Assembly: GCA_022508845.1 (NCBI GenBank)
Contig: JAFLUL010000009.1
Location: 1-41,685, forward strand
Length of the DNA: 41,685 nucleotides
Reading direction: 5' to 3'
Origin: Oscillospiraceae bacterium
Lineage (GTDB): Bacteria; Bacillota; Clostridia; Oscillospirales; Acutalibacteraceae
Under the pieces are notes generated by a model that was given only the letters and a program-made list of their open reading frames with translations, did not search any database and was not told the origin of the DNA. How positions within the stretch are numbered: the first letter of the stretch is position 1; every line of letters starts with the position of its first letter. Position numbers and translations under genes: made by a program. Shown piece by piece: positions 1 to 9,626 of the stretch.

Positions 1-128
1 TTGATCTTCTCAACGATTACCTTGCCCTCAGAGGGGCTTACCTGCATAACCTTACCGGTTTTGCCTCTGTCTTTGCCGTTGATAACAGTTACTGTATCGC
101 CGGTTTTAACATGAACCTTTTTGCTCAT
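1..128 (-). CDS. rplX: 50S ribosomal protein L24, N-terminal part (runs off the window edge)
   Basis: Minus-strand translation from ATG at 128 reads [42 protein letters not shown], an L24 KOW motif; S10 operon position after rplN. Confidence 0.93.
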   Translation of the reverse strand, partial: MSKKVHVKTGDTVTVINGKDRGKTGKVMQVSPSEGKVIVEKI

Positions 129-142
129 CTCTTTATCCTCCC

Positions 143-511
143 TTACAGTACTTCGGGAGCGAGACTGAGGATCTTGGTGTAATCCTTGTCACGAAGCTCT
201 CTCGCAACCGGCCCAAAGATACGGGTACCCTTGGGGTTTTTGTCTTCTTTAATGATTACCGCTGCGTTTTCGTCGAAACGGATGTAGGTGCCGTCATTTC
301 TGCGGACGCCCTTAGCCGAACGAACGATAACAGCCTTAACAACGTCGCCTTTTTTAACAACGCCGCCGGGTGTAGCCTTTTTAACGGAAGCTACAACAAC
401 GTCACCGATATTGGCATATTTTCTGCCCGTACCACCGAGAACACGGATGCACATAAGCTCCTTAGCTCCGGTATTATCGGCAACTTTCAATAAAGTCTGC
501 TGCTGAATCAT
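143..511 (-). CDS. rplN: 50S ribosomal protein L14
   Basis: [27 protein letters not shown] is the L14 signature; operon order. Confidence 0.98.
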   Translation of the reverse strand: MIQQQTLLKVADNTGAKELMCIRVLGGTGRKYANIGDVVVASVKKATPGGVVKKGDVVKAVIVRSAKGVRRNDGTYIRFDENAAVIIKEDKNPKGTRIFGPVARELRDKDYTKILSLAPEVL

Positions 512-525
512 AGATATGTGCCTCC

Positions 526-780
526 TTATTTAGCCTTCTCAATGATTTCAACAACGCGCCATCTCTTATCCTTAGAAAGAGGTCTGGTTTCCATGAGAAG
601 TACACGGTCGCCTATGCCGCATTCGTTGTTTTCATCATGAGCCTTAAGCTTGATGGTATGATTAACTATCTTGTTATAAAGAGGATGTCTGACCTTGTCT
701 CTTACGGATACGACTACGGTCTTATCCATCTTATCGCTGGTAACGATGCCGACACGGGTTTTTCTTAAATTTCTTTCCAT
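526..780 (-). CDS. rpsQ: 30S ribosomal protein S17
   Basis: [19 protein letters not shown]; operon order. Confidence 0.98.
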   Translation of the reverse strand: MERNLRKTRVGIVTSDKMDKTVVVSVRDKVRHPLYNKIVNHTIKLKAHDENNECGIGDRVLLMETRPLSKDKRWRVVEIIEKAK

Positions 781-798
781 TTATGATATCCTCCTTTA

Positions 799-1002
799 TC
801 AGGCATCCTTGCCGGAAAGCTCTGTCTCTCTGAGCACTGTAAGCACTCTCGCGATGTCCTTCTTTACGGCGCTGATACGCATTGGATTGTCGAGCTGGTT
901 GATGGCCTGCTGGAAGCGCAGCTTGAAAAGCTCATCTTTAAGCTCACGAAGCTTTGCTTCGAGCTCGGAAGCTGACAATTTTCTTATTTCTGCTGCTTTC
1001 AT
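799..1002 (-). CDS. rpmC: 50S ribosomal protein L29
   Basis: [27 protein letters not shown]. Confidence 0.98.
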   Translation of the reverse strand: MKAAEIRKLSASELEAKLRELKDELFKLRFQQAINQLDNPMRISAVKKDIARVLTVLRETELSGKDA

Positions 1003-1427
1003 TCGGCTTCAACCTCCTGCTCTTCTTTTTTAACAAACTTGCACTTGATGGGAAGTTTGTTTGCGGCGAGACGCATAGCTTCTCTGGCTATTGCCTCGTC
1101 AACGCCCGCTATTTCAAACATAATTCTGCCGGGCTTAACAACGGCAACCCAATATTCGGGAGAACCTTTACCTGAACCCATTCGGGTTTCAGCGGGCTTC
1201 TCGGTTATGGGCTTGTCGGGGAATATTTTTATCCAGACCTGACCGCCGCGCTTGATATATCTTGTCATAGCGATACGGGCGGCCTCTATCTGATTTGAGG
1301 TTATCCAAGCGGGCTCAAGAGCCTGAAGGCCGTAATCACCGTAGTTAACGGCTGTGCCTCTGTGCGCTGCGCCCTTAAGACGGCCTCTCTGCTGTCTGCG
1401 GTATTTAACACGCTTTGGCATTAACAT
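999..1427 (-). CDS. rplP: 50S ribosomal protein L16
   Basis: [19 protein letters not shown]; 4-bp overlap with rpmC. Confidence 0.98.
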   Translation of the reverse strand: MLMPKRVKYRRQQRGRLKGAAHRGTAVNYGDYGLQALEPAWITSNQIEAARIAMTRYIKRGGQVWIKIFPDKPITEKPAETRMGSGKGSPEYWVAVVKPGRIMFEIAGVDEAIAREAMRLAANKLPIKCKFVKKEEQEVEAE

Positions 1428-1429
1428 TT

Positions 1430-2119
1430 TTACGCCCTCCTGTCTCTTCTCTGCTTTTTGCCGGCTGAGGCGTTCTGGTTATTGTCGTGAAGAACCTCGC
1501 CTTTGTATATCCAAACCTTAACGCCTATGCGGCCGTAGGTTGTTTTTGCCTCAGCAAAGCCGTAGTCGATGTCGGCTCTGATGGTCTGAAGCGGTATTGT
1601 GCCTTCCTTGTAGGTCTCGCTGCGGGCGATTTCGGCGCCGCCGAGTCTGCCGCCGCACTGGATCTTTATTCCGTTTGCGCCAAGTCTCATGGTGCTGCCG
1701 ATGGCCTGCTTAACGGCGCGGCGGAAAGCAACTCTCTTTTCAAGCTGCTGAGCTATTTTCTCTGCAACGAGCTGAGCGTTGAGGTCGGGCTGCTTTATTT
1801 CAATGATATTGATATAAACGTCCTTATCGCCGCCGAGCATCTTTTTGCAGGTGGCCTTGATCTTTTCGATCTCGGCGCCGCCCTTACCGATAACCATACC
1901 GGGCTTTGCGCAGTGGATATTTATGCGTACTCTCTTGGGATCGCGTTCGATCTCTATCTTGGGAACGCCGGCGCTGTTCAAGGACTTCAGAAGATACTCA
2001 CGAGTCTGATAATCGGATACGAGAGTTTCGCCGAAGCTTGACTTATCTGCATACCAACGGGATTCCCAATCTTTGATGACACCGATTCTTAAACCGGTAG
2101 GATTTATTTTCTGTCCCAT
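1430..2119 (-). CDS. rpsC: 30S ribosomal protein S3
   Basis: [26 protein letters not shown]-domain GMVIGKGG. Confidence 0.98.
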   Translation of the reverse strand: MGQKINPTGLRIGVIKDWESRWYADKSSFGETLVSDYQTREYLLKSLNSAGVPKIEIERDPKRVRINIHCAKPGMVIGKGGAEIEKIKATCKKMLGGDKDVYINIIEIKQPDLNAQLVAEKIAQQLEKRVAFRRAVKQAIGSTMRLGANGIKIQCGGRLGGAEIARSETYKEGTIPLQTIRADIDYGFAEAKTTYGRIGVKVWIYKGEVLHDNNQNASAGKKQRRDRRA

Positions 2120-2140
2120 GCTGTTATTCCTCCTCCCCGA

Positions 2141-2476
2141 TTATTCCATTTCCTTGAGTACAAGGTTGATGTGAGACGTCTTCTTGTTTATTCTGAATGC
2201 GCGGCCGTGGGCTCTGGGTCTGATCCTCTTGAGAGTGGGGCCCTGAGATACGGTGCACTCTGCAACGTAAAGACGGGACACGTCCATATCGAAATTGTTT
2301 TCCGCGTTCGCTATTGCGGATTTAAGAAGCTTTTCAAGCGGTTCACACGCAGCCTTGGGTGTGTACTTGAGGATCGCCATAGCTTCGTCCGCGGGCTTGT
2401 TTCTTATAAGGTCAAGAACTATCTGAACCTTACGGGGAGCTATACGCTCGTAAGTCGCTTTTGCTCTTGCTTCCAT
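2141..2476 (-). CDS. rplV: 50S ribosomal protein L22
   Basis: [37 protein letters not shown]. Confidence 0.98.
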   Translation of the reverse strand: MEARAKATYERIAPRKVQIVLDLIRNKPADEAMAILKYTPKAACEPLEKLLKSAIANAENNFDMDVSRLYVAECTVSQGPTLKRIRPRAHGRAFRINKKTSHINLVLKEME

Positions 2477-2495
2477 TGTTTACACTCCTTTCGGC

Positions 2496-2777
2496 TTATT
2501 TACCGTTGTTTGATGTTTTGCTGCCTGCATGACCTCTGAAGGTCCTGGTGGGAGCAAACTCGCCTAATTTGTGACCGACCATATCCTCGGTTACATACAC
2601 CGGAACATGCTTGCGTCCATCGTGAACGGCAAAGGTGTGGCCAACAAACTCCGGGAAGATCGTGGAGGCTCTGCTCCAGGTCTTGAGGACTATTTTTTCG
2701 CCCTTTTCATTCATCTTTATAACTCTGTCGTAGAGCTTCTGCTGTACGAAGGGTCCTTTTTTAACGCTTCTGCCCAT
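2496..2777 (-). CDS. rpsS: 30S ribosomal protein S19
   Basis: [45 protein letters not shown]. Confidence 0.98.
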   Translation of the reverse strand: MGRSVKKGPFVQQKLYDRVIKMNEKGEKIVLKTWSRASTIFPEFVGHTFAVHDGRKHVPVYVTEDMVGHKLGEFAPTRTFRGHAGSKTSNNGK

Positions 2778-2798
2778 TATTTATTGCTCCTTTCCGTC

Positions 2799-3632
2799 TT
2801 ATTTATCGTTTACGCGCTTAACGATAAGCTTGCTGGATTTCTTTTTGCGGTTGCGCGTTTTATATCCGAGCGCGGGCTTGCCCCAGGGGGTAACAGGGCC
2901 GGGACGTCCGATTGGGGACTTGCCTTCGCCGCCGCCGTGGGGGTGGTCGCAGGGGTTCATTACCGAGCCGCGAACCGTGGGACGGATACCCATATGACGG
3001 GTGCGTCCGGCTTTACCGATTTTAACGTTGATGTGATCTTCGTTTGAAACGGTGCCGATCGTTGCCATACACTGGATGGGAACATTTCTGAGCTCACCTG
3101 AGGGTAAACGCAGAAGAGCAAACTTGCCTTCCTTTGCCATAAGCTGAGCGGCGTTGCCGGCGGCTCTTGCGAGCTGTCCGCCTCTGCCGGGATAAAGCTC
3201 AACATTGTGGATAAAGGTACCGGTGGGGATGTTGCTGAGAGGAAGGGCATTGCCCGCCTTGATGTCGGCATCGGCTCCGGCTATTACCTTATCGCCTACG
3301 CTGAGTCCCGCGGGAGCGATAATGTAGCTCTTTTCACCGTCTTCATACTCTATAAGAGCTATGAACGCCGAACGGTTGGGATCGTACTCTATTGTTTTGA
3401 CTTCAGCCTGAACGTCAAGCTTTTGTCTCTTGAAATCTATTACGCGGTATTTTTTGCGGTTACCGCCGCCGTGATGGCGAACCGTTATCCTGCCGTAGCT
3501 GTTTCTGCCCGCTGTCTTCTTGAGAGGCTCAAGGAGGCTTCTGCAGGGCTCAACCTTTGACAGTGATGAATAATCTGTAGTCGACATATTACGGCGACCG
3601 TTTGTTGTCGGCTTATAGACTTTAATAGCCAT
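2799..3632 (-). CDS. rplB: 50S ribosomal protein L2
   Basis: [44 protein letters not shown]. Confidence 0.98.
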   Translation of the reverse strand: MAIKVYKPTTNGRRNMSTTDYSSLSKVEPCRSLLEPLKKTAGRNSYGRITVRHHGGGNRKKYRVIDFKRQKLDVQAEVKTIEYDPNRSAFIALIEYEDGEKSYIIAPAGLSVGDKVIAGADADIKAGNALPLSNIPTGTFIHNVELYPGRGGQLARAAGNAAQLMAKEGKFALLRLPSGELRNVPIQCMATIGTVSNEDHINVKIGKAGRTRHMGIRPTVRGSVMNPCDHPHGGGEGKSPIGRPGPVTPWGKPALGYKTRNRKKKSSKLIVKRVNDK

Positions 3633-3732
3633 TTTTTTTACACGCCTTTCATATTATTGAAATTATTGTGTTCTTCCCAAAATGCTTAGCGGCAGGGCTT
3701 TCTGCCATACGTCGCTTTCGGGATCTGTCGGA

Positions 3733-4029
3733 TTAGAACATACCGTCAAAGAACTCTATGGTTTTGGAATCTTCCGTAAGCGTAACTATCGCCTTTTTAT
3801 AAGAGGGCTTATAGCCTTCAAAGCGACCGTAGCGGCGAAGATGACCGCGAACGTTCATGGTGTTTACGCTGAGAACATTAACATCGAAAAGCTCTTCGCA
3901 GGCCTTTGCGATCTCAATTTTGTTTGCTCTTTTGTCAACTATGAAGGTGTATTTCTTCATAGCGGTGCCGAGCATACTTTCTTCCGTAACAACGGGCTTG
4001 AGGATTATATCCTGTGCGAATTTAGCCAT
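3733..4029 (-). CDS. rplW: 50S ribosomal protein L23
   Basis: [12 protein letters not shown]; operon order. Confidence 0.97.
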   Translation of the reverse strand: MAKFAQDIILKPVVTEESMLGTAMKKYTFIVDKRANKIEIAKACEELFDVNVLSVNTMNVRGHLRRYGRFEGYKPSYKKAIVTLTEDSKTIEFFDGMF

Positions 4030-4652
4030 TATGCATATACCTCCTCAATTTTTGCCACCGCGTCCTTAGCGATTATCATGGTGTCGGAATTAAGGATATC
4101 GTATACGCAGAGAGCGTTTACGGGAGTAACCTTAACACCTTCAATGTTGCGGGCGCTGCGGTAAACTGTTTCGTCCTTCTCGGGAAGAACGATAAGAGTT
4201 TTCTTGGCGGCGTTGAGCGCGCCGAGAACCTTGACAACTTCTTTTGTTTTGATAGCGTCAAGCTTGAAGGAGTCGAGAACTATCATCTCTTCATCGGCTA
4301 CCTTGCAGGAAAGAGCGGACTTGAGAGCGAGAGCCTTTACCTTCTTGTTTATGGTGAATCTGTAGCTGCGGGGCTTGGGGCCGAGAGCGATACCGCCGTG
4401 GTACCACTGAGGAGCTCTGGTGGAACCCTGTCTTGCGCGGCCTGTTCCCTTTTGTCTCCAGGGCTTCTTGCCGCCGCCGCTTACCTCGCTTCTGGTCTTG
4501 GTGGACTGAGTGCCCTGACGCTGATTTGCGAGATAATTTACAACTGCTATATGCATAGCCGACATATTCGGCTCAATCGCGAAAATGCTTTCGTTAAGCT
4601 CGAGCTCGGAAACCTTTTCGCCTGACATATTGAGAATATCTGTTTTAGGCAT
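4029..4652 (-). CDS. rplD: 50S ribosomal protein L4
   Basis: [38 protein letters not shown]. Confidence 0.98.
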   Translation of the reverse strand: MPKTDILNMSGEKVSELELNESIFAIEPNMSAMHIAVVNYLANQRQGTQSTKTRSEVSGGGKKPWRQKGTGRARQGSTRAPQWYHGGIALGPKPRSYRFTINKKVKALALKSALSCKVADEEMIVLDSFKLDAIKTKEVVKVLGALNAAKKTLIVLPEKDETVYRSARNIEGVKVTPVNALCVYDILNSDTMIIAKDAVAKIEEVYA

Positions 4653-4666
4653 TATCTATTTCCTCC

Positions 4667-5302
4667 TTACGCTTTCTTAACTGCATCCGTGATAACAACG
4701 TATCCGCCCTTGGCTCCGGGAACGGCGCCCTTAACGGCGATGAGGTTGTTTTCCGCGTCAACCTTAACAATGTCGAGATTCTGAACGGTTACCTTTTCGC
4801 TTCCGAGATGGCCGGGCATCTTCTTTCCCTTGAATACGCGGGAGGGGTCTGAGCACGCGCCCATGGAACCCTGATGTCTGGCTACGGGACCTGTACCGTG
4901 GGTCTCCTTGAGTCTGCCGAAGTTCCATCTCTTGATGGCGCCGGCATATCCCTTACCCTTGCTGGTGCCGGAGACGTCTACCTTATCGCCTGCTGCGAAA
5001 ACGTCTGCCTTGATAACGGCGCCCTCGCTGAGGGAAGCGGCGTCAGCGAGCTTAAACTCTCTGAGCACCTTCTTGGGAGCTACATCGTTCTTTGCGAAGT
5101 GACCCTTCATGGGTTTGTTTACACGGTTGGGCTTAACATCGCCGAAACCGAGCTGGACAGCTTCGTATCCGTCCTTTTCAGCCGTCTTCTTCTGTACGAC
5201 TGCGCAGGGACCCGCTTCAATAACGGTTACGGGAATAAAATTTCCGTTAGCGTCAAAAATTTGGGTCATGCCGATCTTTTTACCGATAAGACCTTTCTGC
5301 AT
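4667..5302 (-). CDS. rplC: 50S ribosomal protein L3
   Basis: [33 protein letters not shown]. Confidence 0.98.
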   Translation of the reverse strand: MQKGLIGKKIGMTQIFDANGNFIPVTVIEAGPCAVVQKKTAEKDGYEAVQLGFGDVKPNRVNKPMKGHFAKNDVAPKKVLREFKLADAASLSEGAVIKADVFAAGDKVDVSGTSKGKGYAGAIKRWNFGRLKETHGTGPVARHQGSMGACSDPSRVFKGKKMPGHLGSEKVTVQNLDIVKVDAENNLIAVKGAVPGAKGGYVVITDAVKKA

Positions 5303-5372
5303 TTTTGTTTTTCTCCTTTCAGATTATTGGTCGGACTGTGCCGACTTGACCTGCGATCCTTTCGGATCGAAC

Positions 5373-5687
5373 TCACATCATTTTGATTTCGATATCAACA
5401 CCGGCGGGAAGCTCAAGGTTTGTGAGCGCCTCGGCTGTTTTTGCCGACGGTCTTATAATATCTATAAGTCTTTTGTGAGTTCTCTGCTCAAACTGTTCAC
5501 GGGAATCCTTATACTTGTGAACCGCGCGAAGGATGGTTACTATCTCCTTCTCGGTGGGGAGCGGTACGGGACCGGAAACCTGAGCGCCTGTGCGCTTTGC
5601 GGTTTCAACTATTCTCTCCGCTGCTTTGTCAACAAGAGTGTGGTCGTATCCCTTGAGTCTGATTCTGATTTTTTCCTTAACTGCCAT
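5373..5687 (-). CDS. rpsJ: 30S ribosomal protein S10
   Basis: Start placed at [24 protein letters not shown] (ATG at 5687), preceded by SD AAGGAGG; the ORF-track extension to 6020 is rejected. Confidence 0.97.
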   Translation of the reverse strand: MAVKEKIRIRLKGYDHTLVDKAAERIVETAKRTGAQVSGPVPLPTEKEIVTILRAVHKYKDSREQFEQRTHKRLIDIIRPSAKTAEALTNLELPAGVDIEIKMM

Positions 5688-5728
5688 TTTTTGTTGCCTC
5701 CTTAGATTTGGGCGGGCTTTGGAATAAA

Positions 5729-5867
5729 AAATCACACGGCGCCGGGTTATTCGCGCCATCCGTTTTTTAAATCCGGAATCCGCAAGATATTCCGGACAAA
5801 ACGGCGTGATTTGCCGCTGACACCGCATAATATGCAAAAAGCGGTTAAGGTTCGCCTTTTGCTGCGG
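5729..5867 (-). ncRNA. Candidate structured S10-operon leader: three-way junction (5729-5812) plus upstream hairpin (5823-5867)
   Basis: By-eye pairing: 5729-5737/5804-5812, GGCGC/GCGCC 5738-5742/5753-5757, CCGTTTT/AAAACGG 5760-5766/5798-5804, TCCGGAAT/ATTCCGGA 5772-5779/5789-5796, CCGCA/TGCGG 5823-5827/5863-5867; minus-strand U-run at 5731-5726. Confidence 0.6.
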
Positions 5868-6010
5868 TTCAACTTGATTTTTTCGCCCGGTTTTAAATCG
5901 GACATACTCCGCGGAAATTATCTGCGTCACAGCACAGTCACCTTCCGCATCATCGCATATCAGCGCGCAGCAAACGGGCACAATATGCCTATCCACTCGC
6001 GCACTGGAGT

Positions 6011-6039
6011 ATTCTATCATATATATTTTTTAATTGCAA
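6011..6039 (-). promoter_or_regulatory. Sigma-A-type promoter of the S10 operon
   Basis: Minus strand TTGCAA (6039-6034), 17-bp spacer, TAGAAT (6016-6011). Confidence 0.8.
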
Positions 6040-6090
6040 TAGTTTTCTTAAAAATTTTTGGAGATTTTCACAAATTTTTTAAAAAAATTT

Positions 6091-6753
6091 CTACATCCGA
6101 TCCTTTACAGCCGGGAATATCATCTTCTTTATAAGAACGTTCATACTGAACCAGTTTTCGGCCGCCGAAATGTTTTCCCTTTCGGTTGTTTTTGAGGCGG
6201 CAACGCTCTCAATTTTTTCGTTTGAATTTATAAAATATACCCTTCTTATGTTGTTTTCGGAACGCTCCGCGGAGGAATAAAATTCAAAAACATAGTTCTG
6301 TCCGCTCTCGGGAACGCTGTAAACCGCCGCGAGAAGAGCCGCGTCTATATTCCGCTCGGAAACTATGATCGATATATATTTATTATCCGCTTCAAGGCTT
6401 ACTTGCATAGTACCGTTGGGCTCGGGCATATCTATGCTGAGATTGATCTCCTCATAGCTTTCGCTTACATCGGCGGAGGCAGGCTCGGATGAGGTTATTT
6501 CGGCTGAGGAAGGCTCGGAGGTATTGTTCACGGAATTATTTTCGGATGAGGGCTGCTCGGAAACCGTTTCGTTTTCGCTTTGATCATCTTCGGACGGCGG
6601 GGCGTCCGTTATTTCGGGCTGAGATAATTCGTCCGAAGAAGAGGATTCGGACGGGGCGTTGGGATATTCGGTTATTATCTGAGTGCATCCGAAAAAGCTC
6701 AGAGAGAATAAAACAATAAAAACCGAAGTCAATATCCTGCGCAAACAAATCAC
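6091..6753 (-). CDS. Putative secreted lipoprotein with Ser/Glu-rich linker
   Basis: N-terminus MICLRRILTSVFIVLFSLSFFGC resembles a lipoprotein signal with lipobox-like Cys; low-complexity S/E/P linker then a globular C-terminal domain. Confidence 0.7.
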   Translation of the reverse strand: MICLRRILTSVFIVLFSLSFFGCTQIITEYPNAPSESSSSDELSQPEITDAPPSEDDQSENETVSEQPSSENNSVNNTSEPSSAEITSSEPASADVSESYEEINLSIDMPEPNGTMQVSLEADNKYISIIVSERNIDAALLAAVYSVPESGQNYVFEFYSSAERSENNIRRVYFINSNEKIESVAASKTTERENISAAENWFSMNVLIKKMIFPAVKDRM

Positions 6754-6815
6754 CGCCTTTATCCATATTAAAAATATTATACATTATATATAATGAACTT
6801 GCAAGAAGAAAATAG

Positions 6816-6849
6816 CAAAAAAAGAATCGCCTTTGTGAAAAAGGCGATT
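6816..6849 (-). terminator. Intrinsic terminator of the 6878-7150 CDS
   Basis: Stem AATCGCCTTT/AAAGGCGATT (6825-6834/6840-6849), 5-nt loop, then minus-strand T-run at 6823-6817. Confidence 0.85.
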
Positions 6850-6877
6850 ATCTTAAAGTATGGAATTTTAACAAAAA

Positions 6878-7150
6878 TCACGCGCCGGTTATGGTTGAAA
6901 GGATTCCTGAGCCGCCTACATTTGAGAAAACTTCAATAATGCTTGTTACAAGCGAAGCTATTATCATGCTTACGTCGGCGGAATCCACTCCTGTAACAAC
7001 GGATATAACATTGTTGAACACTCCGAAGATACCTTCGAGTGAGCTTGTGTCTCCCCCTCTTATTGTGTTTAAAACTTCATTGAACGAATTATTAACCGAC
7101 TGAGCGTCAAATCCGAGGTTTGCAAGAGTTTGCAGAAGCGCCTGAAGCAT
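6878..7150 (-). CDS. Small hydrophobic protein of unknown function (90 aa)
   Basis: Strong SD TTTGGAGGTAGTATTTTATG; own -10 and terminator; coherent amphipathic/hydrophobic translation. Confidence 0.8.
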   Translation of the reverse strand: MLQALLQTLANLGFDAQSVNNSFNEVLNTIRGGDTSSLEGIFGVFNNVISVVTGVDSADVSMIIASLVTSIIEVFSNVGGSGILSTITGA

Positions 7151-7179
7151 AAAATACTACCTCCAAAAAATATATAAGA

Positions 7180-7188
7180 ATTATATCA
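7180..7188 (-). promoter_or_regulatory. Extended -10 promoter for the 90-aa ORF
   Basis: Minus strand TGATATAAT (TGn-TATAAT), ~30 bp upstream of the start; -35 poor. Confidence 0.55.
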
Positions 7189-7277
7189 CGCAATTTTCAT
7201 TTTATTTTTCCAAAACAGAAAAATAACATATTTATTTTACAGTTTTTCAAAACCTATTTAAAAAACCGTTAAAAAAC

Positions 7278-8489
7278 TTAATTTTCCCCGTCCTGCACAG
7301 GCTCGGAAGGCTCTTTAGCCGGCGCGGCGCTTACCCCCTCAGCGGGAACGGACGATTTAAACAGGTGTATAATTCCCTCGTCATTGAATCTCTTTATAAG
7401 GATAACAATAAACGGCAGGATGAAAAATCCGAGGACGCCCAAAAGCTTTGTTCCGATATACATGGAGATTATTGTAACGATCGGGGAAAGACCAACCTGC
7501 CCCGCAACGAGCTTAGGCTCAATTATCTGCCTTATAACAAGAATAACGGCGTAAATTATAACAAGTCCTACCCCCATGGAAACGCTGCCTGTTATAAAGG
7601 AATAAACGGCCCAGGGAATGAGAACGGTTCCGGTTCCGAGAACGGGAATGATGTCGATTATCGCGATAATAATTGCTATAAAAATAATATAATCGGAGGT
7701 ATAGATCTTGGCAAATTTCAAAATATAGAGGCCGATGCTCAGCTCCGTTGTTGTTATAAGAACAATAAGAGAATAAGCCTTAAGCATTTTTTTGAGCGTT
7801 GAAACGGCAAGCGCGCTTCCCTCGTGAACCTTTTGTCGGGTTTTTTCGGAGACCTGCGCAAGAACGAAGCTCTTTATTTTTCCGTATTCAATGGTCATAA
7901 AAACACTCGCGACAATGGAAATTATAAACGCAATTATCACGGAGGGTATCTGAACAACGGTATCCTTTATAGTTCCCGCGCCAACGGACAGGAGCGAGGA
8001 CCAGTCTATTCCGAGACTGCTGAGCGAGAAATTATCAAATCCGTTTTCTATAAGGTCGTCAAAAAACAGTGTCATAGAGTCCGTTGCGGAGTTTCTCAAA
8101 GAGTCGGGGAGAAATCCCACGGCGGAAACGGCCCAGTTTTTTACATCCTCAAGAAACTGCGGGAGGTTCTGAAGGCGAAGCGAGGCAAATTCATAAAAAC
8201 CCTTAACGCGGGCAAATATCCTGCTGCCAAGCAAAAATATAAGAAGCCCCGCGATTCCCAGCAGCAGCAAAACGCTTAAAGCGCTGAGCGGTCCTCTGCC
8301 GATATGCAGCTTTTTGTTCAGGAAGGTAACCGGGCGCTGCAGCACTGCGGCCACCAGAAAAGCGAAAACAAAGGGAGCTATTATTCCGAAAAAGACCTTT
8401 AATATGAGATAAAAAACCGCTATTATAAAAGCGTAATACACAACATTGATAAGAAGGGCTCTTCTTTTTTCAACAAGCGCGCTGCCCAA
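7278..8489 (-). CDS. AI-2E family transporter / PF01594-type permease
   Basis: Multi-TM ~400 aa; DIIPVLGTGTVLIPWAVYSFITGS and PKLVAGQVGLSPIVTIISMYIGTKLLGVLGFFILPF. Confidence 0.93.
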   Translation of the reverse strand: MGSALVEKRRALLINVVYYAFIIAVFYLILKVFFGIIAPFVFAFLVAAVLQRPVTFLNKKLHIGRGPLSALSVLLLLGIAGLLIFLLGSRIFARVKGFYEFASLRLQNLPQFLEDVKNWAVSAVGFLPDSLRNSATDSMTLFFDDLIENGFDNFSLSSLGIDWSSLLSVGAGTIKDTVVQIPSVIIAFIISIVASVFMTIEYGKIKSFVLAQVSEKTRQKVHEGSALAVSTLKKMLKAYSLIVLITTTELSIGLYILKFAKIYTSDYIIFIAIIIAIIDIIPVLGTGTVLIPWAVYSFITGSVSMGVGLVIIYAVILVIRQIIEPKLVAGQVGLSPIVTIISMYIGTKLLGVLGFFILPFIVILIKRFNDEGIIHLFKSSVPAEGVSAAPAKEPSEPVQDGEN

Positions 8490-8521
8490 AACACATTCCT
8501 CCGTTTTTACCTTTATAGATT

Positions 8522-8592
8522 TTAGGGTTTAGATCAGGATTTTAAATATAAATCCAAAAATCGCAAGCGGTTTTTCCGAATCTAAACTCTAA
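8522..8592. repeat. Nested inverted repeat in divergent intergenic region
   Basis: TTAGGGTTTAGAT (8522-8534) pairs with ATCTAAACTCTAA (8580-8592) with one G.T; inner GGATTT/AAATCC hairpin 8537-8555. Confidence 0.6.
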
Positions 8593-8741
8593 CAACTAAA
8601 TTTTTAACTCTTTAAATACCGCAGATTCAGCAGTCACTTAATATTTTACACTCTGTTAACCGATTATACAAGCTTTTTTTTCAAATTTAGGCAAAAGCTA
8701 AAAGAATGTTAAAAAATCCCCTTCATCTAAAATAAAAACTA

Positions 8742-8771
8742 TTGACATATCGGCAGAGAGTGATATATAAT
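8742..8771 (+). promoter_or_regulatory. Sigma-A-type promoter of rpmH-rnpA cluster
   Basis: TTGACA (8742-8747), 18-bp spacer, TATAAT (8766-8771). Confidence 0.85.
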
Positions 8772-8870
8772 ATGTTACTGTGAAATAAAGGGTGGAGTTT
8801 GCCCTTTTTCAAATAAGCAGAAAAATATCTCTGGTTTTTCAATGCAAAAAAGAATGGAGGGGTTTCCTGA

Positions 8871-9002
8871 TGAAAAGAACATATCAGCCCAAAAAGCGTC
8901 AGCGCAAGATGGAGCACGGTTTCCGCAAGAGAATGTCAACCTCAAACGGCCGCAAGGTTCTTGCCCGCCGCAGAGCAAAGGGCAGAAAGCAGCTTTCCTA
9001 CT
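8871..9002 (+). CDS. rpmH: 50S ribosomal protein L34
   Basis: [44 protein letters not shown] (ORF track extends it upstream). Confidence 0.99.
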
Positions 9003-9022
9003 GATAACGGTGAGTAAGAGCT

Positions 9023-9367
9023 TTGTCAAGTTATGTTACGTTAAATCTGAACAGTGATTTCCGAAGGGCATACGCCAGAGGAAAGGTATACACAAGTCCT
9101 GCGCTGGTGATCTACATTCTCAGGAACCGCGCGGGAATTTGTCGTATAGGCATAACGGCAAGCAAAAAAATCGGCAACGCAGTTCAGCGAAACCGCGCCA
9201 GAAGGGTTATAAGGGCGGCAGCAGAGATGCTTCCCGAGCTTCAGAGCGGCTACGATATCGTTTTCGTTGCCAGAACAAAAACTATCCAGAAAAAAAGCAC
9301 CGAGATAAACAAATCAATGGAGCGTCTGCTCCGCACGGCAGGTGTTATCAAAGAAGATGAAAAATAA
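9023..9367 (+). CDS. rnpA: Ribonuclease P protein component (TTG start; exact start uncertain)
   Basis: FRRAYARGK...[26 protein letters not shown]; downstream of rpmH. Confidence 0.96.
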   Translation: MSSYVTLNLNSDFRRAYARGKVYTSPALVIYILRNRAGICRIGITASKKIGNAVQRNRARRVIRAAAEMLPELQSGYDIVFVARTKTIQKKSTEINKSMERLLRTAGVIKEDEK

Positions 9368-9626
9368 TTTACCGCTCAGGATGATATCGTTTTATCAGCG
9401 AAAGATTTCTCCCCTTTTTCCTGCGCGGTGCAGATATTATCCCACCTGCTCGCAGTATACCTACACCGCTATCGAGCGATACGGCTTTTTTTTAGGAGTT
9501 ATTCTGGGGGCGCTGAGAATTCTCAGATGCAATCCCCTGTTTCCGGGCGGAGTTGATCCTGTTCCGGAATTCAAAAAGATAAGATACAAATCAAAAAAGA
9601 ACAAGCCCGGAGGTCTAAATGACTAA
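9357..9626 (+). CDS. yidD: Membrane protein insertion efficiency factor YidD
   Basis: [34 protein letters not shown]...[14 protein letters not shown]; start chosen at MKNNLP. Confidence 0.96.
   Translation: MKNNLPLRMISFYQRKISPLFPARCRYYPTCSQYTYTAIERYGFFLGVILGALRILRCNPLFPGGVDPVPEFKKIRYKSKKNKPGGLND

Noticed and set aside
1487-2041. 184-aa plus-strand ORF opposite rpsC (and similar ORFs opposite other ribosomal genes)
   Set aside because: Antisense shadow of a conserved gene; no SD, promoter or recognisable protein.
5373-6020. 215-aa ORF extending rpsJ upstream
   Set aside because: S10 starts at MAVKEK with an excellent SD at 5687; the upstream ATG overlaps the promoter -10 and the region forms RNA structure. 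Kept only as a low-interest observation.
8775-9029. Minus-strand ORFs over rpmH
   Set aside because: Overlap the unmistakable rpmH gene and lack initiation signals.
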